In this document: positions 43,186-50,521 of the stretch, one piece after another | Numbering within the stretch: position 1 is the first letter of the stretch | Layout of the letters: the number at the start of each line of letters is the position of its first letter | Source: Polaribacter septentrionalilitoris | Lineage (GTDB): Bacteria > Bacteroidota > Bacteroidia > Flavobacteriales > Flavobacteriaceae | NCBI RefSeq assembly: GCF_009832745.1 | Contig: NZ_VRMJ01000042.1 | Span: 124,001-188,000, forward strand | Length of the DNA: 64,000 nucleotides | Direction: 5' to 3' | The notes under the pieces: model-generated | Database searches by the model: none | The model's input: the letters and a program-made list of their open reading frames with translations, nothing else | Told to the model about the DNA's origin: nothing | Made by a program: the position numbers and the translations under genes

Positions 43186-44670
43186 ATGAAAGAAACAGAA
43201 ATTCATATTATTTTCCCTCATCAACTTTTTAAAAAAACAGCAATTTTAGATAAAGTTGATATTGTTTTTTTGGTGGAAGAACACTTATTTTTTAATCAAT
43301 ATAAATTTCATAAGCAAAAAATTGCTTTTCATAGAGCTAGCATGAAGTTTTATGAAAATTACCTCCTCAAAAAAAATAAAAAAGTAAACTACATTGATGC
43401 AACTGATGATTTATGTGATGTTAGAAAGCTACTTCCTAAATTGGCAAAAGATGGTATTCAAAAAATACATATTATCAATCCTACTGATAATTGGTTAGAA
43501 AAACATCTCAATCAATTTAAAGAGCGTTTAGATATTATTTGGCATGAAAATCCTTTATTTATCAACACAAAAGAAGAGTTGACTTCATTTTTTAAACCGT
43601 CAAAAAAGAAGTTTTTTCAAACCTCATTTTATAAAAACCAGAGAAGAGATAGAAACATTTTGATGAATGGAAAAAATCCAAGTGGAGGTCAATGGACGTT
43701 TGATGCTGACAACAGAAAGAAATATCCAAAAGGCAAAACACCACCTGCAATTCAATTTTCTAAGCAAACAAATTATCACAAAGAAGCCATAAAATATGTA
43801 GATGATAATTTCAATGACAATTATGGAGAATTTAATGATTTTGTAGTTTATCCTATTGATTATGAATCCTCAGAAAAATGGTTAACACAGTTTTTTGAAA
43901 TCCGTTTCCACGAATTTGGAGTTTATGAAGATGCAATAGTAAAAGAGGAACATTTTCTAAATCACAGTTTACTATCTCCATTAATTAATGTGGGATTATT
44001 AGATCCTTTAGAAGTCATTGAAAAAGCGATTTCTTTTGCCAAAGAAAATGAAATCCCTATCAACTCTACTGAAGGATTTGTGAGACAAATATTAGGTTGG
44101 AGAGAATTTATTAGAGGAGTTTACGAAGCCAAAGGAACTGAAGAACGCACCAAAAACTTTTGGAAATTCAAACGTAAAATTCCAAAATCTTTTTATGATG
44201 GTTCAACGGGAATTGTCCCTGTGGATGATGTCATCAAAAAAGTTCTAAAAACTGGTTATGCACATCACATTGAGCGACTGATGATTTTAGGAAATTTCAT
44301 GGTCTTGTGTGAATTTGATCCTGATGAAGTTTACAAGTGGTTTATGGAACTATTTATTGATGCTTACGATTGGGTAATGGTACCTAATGTTTACGGTATG
44401 AGTCTGTTTGCAGACGGTGGCTTAATGAGTACAAAGCCCTACATCAGCAGTAGTAATTATATCATGAAAATGAGCAATTACAAAAAAGATGATTGGCAAG
44501 AAACTTGGGATGGGTTGTTTTGGACTTTTATGGATAAACATCGTGATTTCTTTTTGAGTAATCCCAGATTAGGAATGCTAATTAGAACATTTGATAAAAT
44601 GAAGCAAGAGAAAAAAGAAACTCATTTTAAAAACGCAGAACTGTTTTTTAAACAATTAGATAATGATTGA
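43186..44670 (+). CDS. PhrB-like photolyase/cryptochrome (FeS-BCP family) lacking cluster cysteines
   Basis: A 494-residue protein of the 'photolyase-related protein' group: IHIIFPHQLFK, FHRASMKFYENYL, GFVRQILGWREFIRGVY, YAHHIERLMILGNFM, LPN/VPNVYGMSLFADGGLM and STKPYISSSNYI. In PhrB of Agrobacterium four Cys hold a [4Fe-4S] cluster; the CxxC-type part normally follows the N-Y-I-x-x-M-S-x-Y element. Here that place reads NYKKDDWQETWDGLFW without Cys, and the whole protein has only two Cys. It starts at the stop of cryDASH and overlaps the next gene by 8 bp. Confidence 0.88.
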   Translation: MKETEIHIIFPHQLFKKTAILDKVDIVFLVEEHLFFNQYKFHKQKIAFHRASMKFYENYLLKKNKKVNYIDATDDLCDVRKLLPKLAKDGIQKIHIINPTDNWLEKHLNQFKERLDIIWHENPLFINTKEELTSFFKPSKKKFFQTSFYKNQRRDRNILMNGKNPSGGQWTFDADNRKKYPKGKTPPAIQFSKQTNYHKEAIKYVDDNFNDNYGEFNDFVVYPIDYESSEKWLTQFFEIRFHEFGVYEDAIVKEEHFLNHSLLSPLINVGLLDPLEVIEKAISFAKENEIPINSTEGFVRQILGWREFIRGVYEAKGTEERTKNFWKFKRKIPKSFYDGSTGIVPVDDVIKKVLKTGYAHHIERLMILGNFMVLCEFDPDEVYKWFMELFIDAYDWVMVPNVYGMSLFADGGLMSTKPYISSSNYIMKMSNYKKDDWQETWDGLFWTFMDKHRDFFLSNPRLGMLIRTFDKMKQEKKETHFKNAELFFKQLDND

Positions 44671-46150
44671 AAGAGAAGAAATAAATGTAATTTGGTTTAA
44701 AAGAGACCTTCGTTTACAAGATAACGAAGCTATATTTAATGCAATAAATTCTGATAAAAAAACCCTTTTCTTATATGTATTAGAAAATTCTTTGATTGAT
44801 GACCCTCATTACGATAAACGCCATTGGAACTTTATAAAACAATCTATTGTTGATATTAATGAAGATTTAGCCAAACACAATACTAAAATCTTATGTGTCC
44901 AAACAGAAGTAATTACAGCTTTTAACCAATTACAAAACTATTATAAAATTGATACGGTTTTTTCACATCAAGAAACAGGTTTATTAATTACCTACAAAAG
45001 AGACAAAGATTTTACAAGATATTGTAGAAACAATAATATAAATTGGATTGAAAACAATAATAATGGTGTTTTAAGAGGACTTTTAAATCGTGAAGATTGG
45101 TTTGAAAAATGGGATGAATATATGGCTTCACCTCAAATTAACATTCAATATTCTCACACTAATTTTATCAATCTTGATAAGATTAAAAATTTAGAAAAAG
45201 GTTTTATCATTCCTAACCTAGAAACAAAACCTTCAAATAGATTTCAACCTGGAGGCACAAAAATGGCTTGGAAATATGCAGTAAGTTTTTTCGAAAAAAG
45301 ACATAAACAATATATGTTTCACATTTCTAAACCAGCTTTAGCAAGAGAAAGCAGTAGTAGACTATCCCCTTATATAGCATGGGGAAATGTTTCTATTCGT
45401 CAAATATTTCAAAAAGCTTTAGAATATAAAAATAATAGTAATAAAAGACATTTAGGTGCTTTTATATCAAGATTACGTTGGCAAGCGCATTTTATACAAA
45501 AGTTTGAAATGGAACATACTATGGAAAATGCAAGTGTAAATAAAGGATATCATAAATTAAAAAAAAGTGTTTCAGTAAAGTACCAAAAAGCTTGGAAAGA
45601 AGGTAAAACAGGCTTCCCTTTAGTAGACGCTAGCATGCGATGTTTAATAGAAACTGGGTATTTAAACTTTAGGATGCGCTCTTTATTAGTTTCTTTTTTT
45701 ACACATATTCTATGGCAACCTTGGCAAGCATCTTCGCAACATTTATCAAAACAATTCTTAGATTTTGAACCTGGAATTCATTTTCCACAATTGCAAATGC
45801 AAGCAGGTGAAACTGGCATTAATAATTTAAGAATTTACAATCCTATAAAAAATAGCTTAGAACACGATGCTGATGCAAGTTTCATCAAAAAATGGGTTCC
45901 AGAATTGGCAAATTTGCCTACTCCTTTTATACATGAACCATATTTAATGACTCCTTTAGATCAACAATTTAACAATTTTAGATTGGGAGAAAATTATCCT
46001 CATCCAATTGTTGAGTTAAAATCTGCAAGAAAAAAAGCAAGTGATATTCTTTGGAACCTAAAAAGGAATCCAAGAGTACGTGAAGAAAGCATTAGAATTC
46101 TTAAAAAACATACTATTTCTAACAGAAATAGAATGTTAAAAAATGACTGA
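44663..46150 (+). CDS. Photolyase/cryptochrome paralogue (unassigned class)
   Basis: A 495-residue flavoprotein opening VIWFKRDLRLQDNEAIF, with RLRWQAHFIQKFEME, TGFPLVDASMRCLIETGYLN and FPQLQMQAGETGINNLRIYN. The Trp-rich active site LWQPWQASSQ differs from that of class I CPD photolyases. The group is common in Flavobacteriaceae but its activity (CPD repair, 6-4 repair or signalling) cannot be read from sequence. Last gene of operon 1; it overlaps the PhrB-like gene by 8 bp. Confidence 0.85.
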   Translation: MIEREEINVIWFKRDLRLQDNEAIFNAINSDKKTLFLYVLENSLIDDPHYDKRHWNFIKQSIVDINEDLAKHNTKILCVQTEVITAFNQLQNYYKIDTVFSHQETGLLITYKRDKDFTRYCRNNNINWIENNNNGVLRGLLNREDWFEKWDEYMASPQINIQYSHTNFINLDKIKNLEKGFIIPNLETKPSNRFQPGGTKMAWKYAVSFFEKRHKQYMFHISKPALARESSSRLSPYIAWGNVSIRQIFQKALEYKNNSNKRHLGAFISRLRWQAHFIQKFEMEHTMENASVNKGYHKLKKSVSVKYQKAWKEGKTGFPLVDASMRCLIETGYLNFRMRSLLVSFFTHILWQPWQASSQHLSKQFLDFEPGIHFPQLQMQAGETGINNLRIYNPIKNSLEHDADASFIKKWVPELANLPTPFIHEPYLMTPLDQQFNNFRLGENYPHPIVELKSARKKASDILWNLKRNPRVREESIRILKKHTISNRNRMLKND

Positions 46151-46191
46151 TTTACATACGCTTAAGAAATTATAATGTTATGTTAATTTCT

Positions 46192-46232
46192 GTTTAACTA
46201 TTTTTTAATTTAGTTAAACATTTATATATTTG
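46192..46232 (+). promoter_or_regulatory. Shared operator/promoter motif ahead of photoprotection operon 2
   Basis: GTTTAACTA (46192-46200), 14 bases, TAAACATT (46215-46222), 2 bases, TATATTTG (46225-46232), matching 37687-37727 in blocks and spacing. Here GTTTAACTA and TAGTTAAAC form a perfect 9-bp inverted repeat with 10 bp between. The -7 box ends only 8 bp before the ATG at 46241, so the mRNA would be nearly leaderless or the start lies further in. Confidence 0.65.
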
Positions 46233-46240
46233 ATGTAGAA

Positions 46241-46675
46241 ATGATATATAACACTACACACACAAACAAAGAAGCACAAACAATATTCAATGACCTTTTA
46301 GGTAAAGGCTTCTCTATCATAGAATCTATAAAGATGCGTGGTACTGGCTCTAAGAGGATGATGATTAATGAAGTGGGTATTGGTTTTAAAAAGTATATGA
46401 ATACTGTTGCAGACATCAACTATGGAAATATTGAATTGAGAAGAAAAGGCATTATTGTTCATATAAATAAAGGGCTACAAACTTTTAGTTGGGCAATTCC
46501 TTTTTATCAATTACATACTTACAAAACTAATGGCTTTAGTATACACGCGCATGGTAATTTTGTGAGATTTAAAAACAATAAATTATTAAAAGAAAATAAA
46601 AAATTTATCAACAAAATAATCGATTTAAAGATTGAACACGACAAACAATATGATTTCTATACTCCTATCAATTAA
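46241..46675 (+). CDS. Conserved hypothetical protein, first gene of operon 2
   Basis: A 144-residue protein with no family known to me. Readable parts include KGFSIIESIKMRGTGSKRMM, IGFKKYMNTVADINYGNIEL and GLQTFSWAIPFYQLHTYKTNG. It has no signal peptide or membrane segment. The mixed strand/helix pattern suggests a small soluble fold. It leads operon 2, directly downstream of the shared motif, and is followed 11 bp later by the TIGR03643-type gene. Confidence 0.7.
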   Translation: MIYNTTHTNKEAQTIFNDLLGKGFSIIESIKMRGTGSKRMMINEVGIGFKKYMNTVADINYGNIELRRKGIIVHINKGLQTFSWAIPFYQLHTYKTNGFSIHAHGNFVRFKNNKLLKENKKFINKIIDLKIEHDKQYDFYTPIN

Positions 46676-46686
46676 TTCTATTTAAA

Positions 46687-46959
46687 ATGAAGTTAGATGG
46701 AATAGAAATTGACAGAATAATAGAGATGGCATGGGAAGATAGAACCACATTTGAGGCTATAGAACATCAATTTGGTTTAAAAGAACAACAGGTCATCAAC
46801 CTAATGAGAAGAGAAATGAAACCTTCGAGTTTTAGAATGTGGAGAAAACGAGTACAAGGAAGAAAAACAAAACATCAAAAATTAAGAACGTTTGAAAAAG
46901 GAAGATTTAAATGTTCAAGACAAAAAACAATATCAAATAACTCTATAGCAAAAAGATAA
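46687..46959 (+). CDS. TIGR03643 / DUF2805-family protein
   Basis: A 90-residue basic protein: IDRIIEMAWEDRTTFEAIEH, FGLKEQQVINLMRREM and SSFRMWRKRVQGRKTKH match the TIGR03643/DUF2805 family, a helix-turn-helix-like protein often beside photolyase genes. The C-terminal 25 residues are basic and may bind nucleic acid. It sits between the hypothetical gene and folE. Function is unproven. Confidence 0.8.
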   Translation: MKLDGIEIDRIIEMAWEDRTTFEAIEHQFGLKEQQVINLMRREMKPSSFRMWRKRVQGRKTKHQKLRTFEKGRFKCSRQKTISNNSIAKR

Positions 46960-47019
46960 TAACAGTGCTTTGCTTATAAGATTAGAGTACTTAAAGACAG
47001 CACATTAAAAAGACTAAAG

Positions 47020-47718
47020 ATGATTACAGAAGTAATACTTAAAGAAAAAGAAGCCTCAGAAAAATTAAACGGATTTTCCTTTGAAGAAGTTGGTGATGAC
47101 CACTTGTTTACAGGTTTAGAAACACCAATGAAAAAAGATGCTTTTAAACTCTCTGATGAACTAAAAAAAGAAAAAATTGCAAGATTATTTTCAGAAATTA
47201 TGGATGTTATGGGCTTAGACCTAACAGACGATTCACTGAAAGGAACTCCAAAAAGAGTTGCAAAAATGTATATCGAAGAAATTTTTTCTGGTTTAAACCC
47301 TGCCAATAAACCAAAAGTGGCGTTGTTTGATAACAAATATCAATACAACCAAATGTTGGTAGAAAAAAATATTACTTTTTATTCAAATTGCGAACATCAT
47401 TTTGTACCAATTATAGGTAAAGCCCACGTGGCTTATATTTCTTCTGGAAAAGTAATTGGTTTATCAAAATTAAATAGAATTGTTCAATATTACGCTAAAA
47501 GACCTCAAGTTCAAGAACGATTAACCAACCAGATTGCAGAAGAATTAAAAACTATTTTAAATACAGAAGATGTAGCTGTTATAATAGACGCCAAACATCT
47601 ATGTGTATCATCTAGAGGTATTAAAGATGATACTTCATCTACGGTTACATCATTCTTTGGAGGAAAATTTAATAATCAAGAAAAAATCACTGAATTACAA
47701 AACACCTTAAAATACTAA
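47020..47718 (+). CDS. folE: GTP cyclohydrolase I
   Basis: A 232-residue enzyme that converts GTP to dihydroneopterin triphosphate, the first step of folate synthesis. Catalytic/zinc residues are visible in FYSNCEHHFVPIIGKAHVAY and AKHLCVSSRGIKDD; IGLSKLNRIVQYYAKRPQVQERLT is the family signature. Its place inside a photolyase operon suggests it boosts supply of the methenyl-tetrahydrofolate antenna, although it may equally serve general folate needs. It lies 3 bp before the first of two paralogous small genes. Confidence 0.95.
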   Translation: MITEVILKEKEASEKLNGFSFEEVGDDHLFTGLETPMKKDAFKLSDELKKEKIARLFSEIMDVMGLDLTDDSLKGTPKRVAKMYIEEIFSGLNPANKPKVALFDNKYQYNQMLVEKNITFYSNCEHHFVPIIGKAHVAYISSGKVIGLSKLNRIVQYYAKRPQVQERLTNQIAEELKTILNTEDVAVIIDAKHLCVSSRGIKDDTSSTVTSFFGGKFNNQEKITELQNTLKY

Positions 47719-47721
47719 ATC

Positions 47722-47949
47722 ATGGATTTAATACAAAAAGCAATTGAGTTCGAAAACAGAAAAATGAGATTCCCAACTACAAGCGATCGCATTTTAGCAT
47801 CTAGAGAAGCAAAATCTTTAATTTTAAGCTTAAACGAAATTTATAAGCAAAATAAAGATCAAAAAATAATGGATATTATGAAACGTTTAACAGCTATTAA
47901 ACAAAGAATTGAAAAACGTTTAAAAGGAAAACCTCTTACAGCTGCATAA
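47722..47949 (+). CDS. Small conserved protein, first of a tandem pair
   Basis: A 75-residue, highly charged, helical protein: MDLIQKAIEFENRKMRFPTT and SDRILASREAKSLILSLNEI. Its paralogue at 48024 shares EFENRK, TTSDRILASRE and MKRLTA..KQ.IEKRLKG. No family name or function known to me. The Arg/Lys-rich two-helix layout would suit RNA or protein binding. The gene is 3 bp after folE. Confidence 0.7.
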   Translation: MDLIQKAIEFENRKMRFPTTSDRILASREAKSLILSLNEIYKQNKDQKIMDIMKRLTAIKQRIEKRLKGKPLTAA

Positions 47950-47973
47950 TAAATTCAGTTTTTTCTTGCTTTT

Positions 47974-48003
47974 CTAACTTTTATATTTATATTCGAAAGT
48001 TAG
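47974..48003. promoter_or_regulatory. Inverted repeat between the tandem small genes
   Basis: CTAACTTT (47974-47981) pairs exactly with AAAGTTAG (47996-48003), with 14 AT-rich bases between. There is no T run, so an operator or processing hairpin is more likely than a terminator. It lies 21 bp before the ATG at 48024. Confidence 0.4.
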
Positions 48004-48023
48004 TAAAATAGGAAATACATAGA

Positions 48024-48239
48024 ATGAATTTATTAGAAAGAGCCACTGAGTTTGAAAACAGAAAATTCTCGTTTAAAACTACAAGTGATAGAATTTTAGC
48101 TTCTAGAGAAGTAAAAGCTTTAATATTAGAGCTTAACGAAGTATACAAATTAGAAAAAGATCCAGAAATTATGGATCAAATGAAGCGCTTAACTGCTGTT
48201 AAACAAAAAATAGAAAAGCGCTTGAAAGGAAGACGATAA
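48024..48239 (+). CDS. Small conserved protein, second of a tandem pair
   Basis: A 71-residue paralogue of the protein at 47722, with MNLLERATEFENRKFSFKTT at the start and KQKIEKRLKGRR at the end. Most positions in the middle are shared. The pair has clearly diverged but kept length and charge pattern, so both copies are probably functional. It lies 7 bp before the SDR gene. Confidence 0.7.
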   Translation: MNLLERATEFENRKFSFKTTSDRILASREVKALILELNEVYKLEKDPEIMDQMKRLTAVKQKIEKRLKGRR

Positions 48240-48246
48240 AGCACTT

Positions 48247-48930
48247 ATGAAAACAATTTTAGTTATTGGGGGAAGTAAAGGAATAGGAAACGCAATTCTA
48301 ACTTCCCTAATCGATGAAAACAAAGTTATCAACATTAGTAGAACTTCCCCAGAACTAAATCATAAAAATCTCACGCATCACAATTGTGATGTTCTTACTG
48401 ATGATTTTCCTGAATTAGACGCAATAGATTCTTTAATTTATTGTCCGGGAAGCATAAATCTAAAACCTATTTCTCGTTTAAAATTAGATGATTTTAGAGA
48501 AGATTTTGAAATTAATGTAATAGGTGCTGTAAAAGCGGTACAGCAATATTTACCTGTTTTAAAAAAAGGAAATAATTCATCAATCTTATTGTTTAGCACA
48601 GTAGCTTCTAAATTAGGTATGCCTTTTCACGCAAGTGTAGCTGCCTCTAAATCTGCTATAGAAGGACTTACAAAATCTTTAGGTGCAGAATTAGCACCAA
48701 CAATTCGTGTTAACGCCATTGCACCAACTGTTACTGATACAGATTTAGCATCAAAATTATTGCGCAATGAACGTTTAATAGAAAATATTAAAGAACGTCA
48801 TCCTTTAAAAAAGTTTTTAAAACCAAATGAGGTTGCAGATTTAGCAACTTTTCTAATTTCTGATAAAGCGAGTTCTATTTCAGGTCAAATTTTTGAATTA
48901 GACTGCGGAATCGTAAGTTTTAAAATTTAA
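48247..48930 (+). CDS. Short-chain dehydrogenase/reductase
   Basis: A 227-residue classical SDR. It shows the cofactor motif VIGGSKGIGNAILTSL, YCPGSINLKP (NNAG-like), and SKLGMPFHASVAASKSAIEG, where the usual catalytic Tyr-x-x-x-Lys appears as H/V-x-A-S-K; the Tyr seems replaced (HASVAASK), which may change or weaken activity. RVNAIAPTVTDTDLA follows. Substrate unknown. It lies 8 bp before the glutathione peroxidase gene. Confidence 0.88.
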   Translation: MKTILVIGGSKGIGNAILTSLIDENKVINISRTSPELNHKNLTHHNCDVLTDDFPELDAIDSLIYCPGSINLKPISRLKLDDFREDFEINVIGAVKAVQQYLPVLKKGNNSSILLFSTVASKLGMPFHASVAASKSAIEGLTKSLGAELAPTIRVNAIAPTVTDTDLASKLLRNERLIENIKERHPLKKFLKPNEVADLATFLISDKASSISGQIFELDCGIVSFKI

Positions 48931-48938
48931 TTTTATTT

Positions 48939-49412
48939 ATGACAAGTATTTATAATATAGAGATGAATAGTCTCCAGAATAAGCCTATCCATTTTTCAGA
49001 TTTTAAAGGAAAACATATCCTTTTAGTTAACGTTGCATCTAAATGTGGGTTTACACCTCAATACAAAGGTTTAGAAGAACTATATAAAACCTATAAAGAA
49101 AAGCTTGTAGTTATTGGTGTTCCTTGCAATCAGTTTGGAAAACAAGAACCAGGAAGTTCAAATGAAATTCAAGAGTTTTGTGAAGCAAATTATGGGGTTT
49201 CTTTTTTAATTACCGAAAAAGTAGATGTAAAAGGGATCAATCAACATCCTTTATATTCTTGGTTAACCCAACGAAAATTAAATAATAAAAAAAGTTCTTC
49301 TGTAAAATGGAACTTTCAAAAGTATTTAATCTCTCCAGAAGGAAAATTGATTGATTACTATTTTTCAATTACAAAACCTATGAGTTCAAAAATTACTAAA
49401 CATTTAAACTAG
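48939..49412 (+). CDS. Glutathione peroxidase-family thiol peroxidase
   Basis: A 157-residue peroxidase. The active Cys is C36 (NVASKCGFTPQYKGLEEL), the Gln is in PCNQFGKQEPG, and VKWNFQKYLI supplies Trp/Asn. It reduces peroxides, in bacteria usually with thioredoxin. In this operon it fits defence against light-driven oxidants. It lies 8 bp after the SDR gene and 5 bp before the small gene at 49418. Confidence 0.93.
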   Translation: MTSIYNIEMNSLQNKPIHFSDFKGKHILLVNVASKCGFTPQYKGLEELYKTYKEKLVVIGVPCNQFGKQEPGSSNEIQEFCEANYGVSFLITEKVDVKGINQHPLYSWLTQRKLNNKKSSSVKWNFQKYLISPEGKLIDYYFSITKPMSSKITKHLN

Positions 49413-49417
49413 ATATT

Positions 49418-49606
49418 ATGTTCGGATTATTTAAGAAAAAAACAGCCTTAGAAAAACATCAAGATTTGTATAAAAAACTAATGGAAGATGCTTATAAGTT
49501 GCAATCTATTAATAGAAGTGAAAGTGATCAAAAATATTTAGAAGCTGATATTGTATTAAAGAAAATAAAAGATTTACAAGCACAAAAAATTGATGAAGCA
49601 GTTTAA
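49418..49606 (+). CDS. Lacal_2735-family small protein
   Basis: A 62-residue, charged, helical protein: MFGLFKKKTALEKHQDLYKK and then LMEDAYKLQSINRSESDQKY match the small Lacal_2735 family of Flavobacteriaceae. It has no known function. Its last codons overlap the TspO start (TTGATGAAGCAGTTTAA). Confidence 0.8.
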   Translation: MFGLFKKKTALEKHQDLYKKLMEDAYKLQSINRSESDQKYLEADIVLKKIKDLQAQKIDEAV

Positions 49607-50057
49607 ACTTACATTATTTTTTTTATTTGTAAACTTTGGCGGTTTAGCTATTGGTAATTGGTTAATGAATAATGGACCAAGAACAGAATGGTACATAAAT
49701 TTAAGTAAAGCTCCTTGGACGCCACCTGGTTGGGTTTTTGGAGTAGCTTGGACTGTTATTATGATATGCTTCTCTATTTATTTAGCAAAGCAATTTGTTA
49801 CGAACAAAAAAATACAATTTTTAGGTTTCGTTTTTTTTATTGAGTTTGTATTAAATGTAAGTTGGAATTACCTGTTTTTTAATCAACATTTAGTATTCTT
49901 AGGACTCATCAATATCACCTTTTTAACTTCTACCTTATTTTATTACTTCTATAAACTAAGTGATAAAGTAGGTAATTATAAATTTCTTTTACTCCCTTAC
50001 ATTATTTGGTTGTGTATTGCAACATCTTTAAATCTCTATATTTTAATTCACAATTAG
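49593..50057 (+). CDS. TspO/MBR-family tryptophan-rich membrane protein
   Basis: About 154 residues from ATG 49593. It has five membrane segments and the family residues WYINLSKAPWTPPGWVFGVAWTVI (quoted in two parts: WYINLSKAPWTPP and GWVFGVAWT) and NVSWNYLFF. TspO proteins bind porphyrins and can degrade protoporphyrin IX in light, limiting photosensitisation. This matches the light-stress theme of the operon. It overlaps the upstream small gene by 14 bp. Confidence 0.93.
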   Translation: MKQFKLTLFFLFVNFGGLAIGNWLMNNGPRTEWYINLSKAPWTPPGWVFGVAWTVIMICFSIYLAKQFVTNKKIQFLGFVFFIEFVLNVSWNYLFFNQHLVFLGLINITFLTSTLFYYFYKLSDKVGNYKFLLLPYIIWLCIATSLNLYILIHN

Positions 50058-50061
50058 TAAA

Positions 50062-50520
50062 ATGTATAAACTTCATAAAAAACAAAATGTTCCTATTTCT
50101 CTCCAAGAAGCCTGGAATTTCTTGAAAAGTCCGAAAAATTTAGAAAAAATGACTCCTGCAGCAATGGGATTTAAAATTATTGATGGTGCAGATAGACCAA
50201 CTTACGCTGGCCAATTAATCAGTTACGAAGTAACACCTTTATTAGGTATAAAAACCAAATGGGTTTCTAAAATTACCCAAGTAGAACATTTAAATTATTT
50301 TACTGATGAACAATTGTATGGGCCCTATGCATTGTGGCATCATACTCATTTTATCAAAGAAATTAAAGGTGGTGTAGAAATGGAAGACTTAATCTATTAC
50401 AAAGTTCCGTTTGGTTTTTTAGGTAGATTGTTTCATCCTATTTTAGTGAAACCTCAATTAGAAAAAATATTTAAGTATAGAAGCGAAAAATTAATAGAAC
50501 TTTTTGGTGAATACAAATAA
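50062..50520 (+). CDS. SRPBCC-superfamily ligand-binding protein
   Basis: A 152-residue START/SRPBCC-type protein: PISLQEAWNFLKSPKNLEKM, GQLISYEVTPLLGIKTKWVS and YGPYALWHHTHFIKEI. Such proteins often bind a hydrophobic ligand and appear beside photolyase genes in Bacteroidota. Ligand unknown. The photolyase gene begins 1 bp after its stop codon. Confidence 0.82.
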   Translation: MYKLHKKQNVPISLQEAWNFLKSPKNLEKMTPAAMGFKIIDGADRPTYAGQLISYEVTPLLGIKTKWVSKITQVEHLNYFTDEQLYGPYALWHHTHFIKEIKGGVEMEDLIYYKVPFGFLGRLFHPILVKPQLEKIFKYRSEKLIELFGEYK

Positions 50521-50521
50521 A

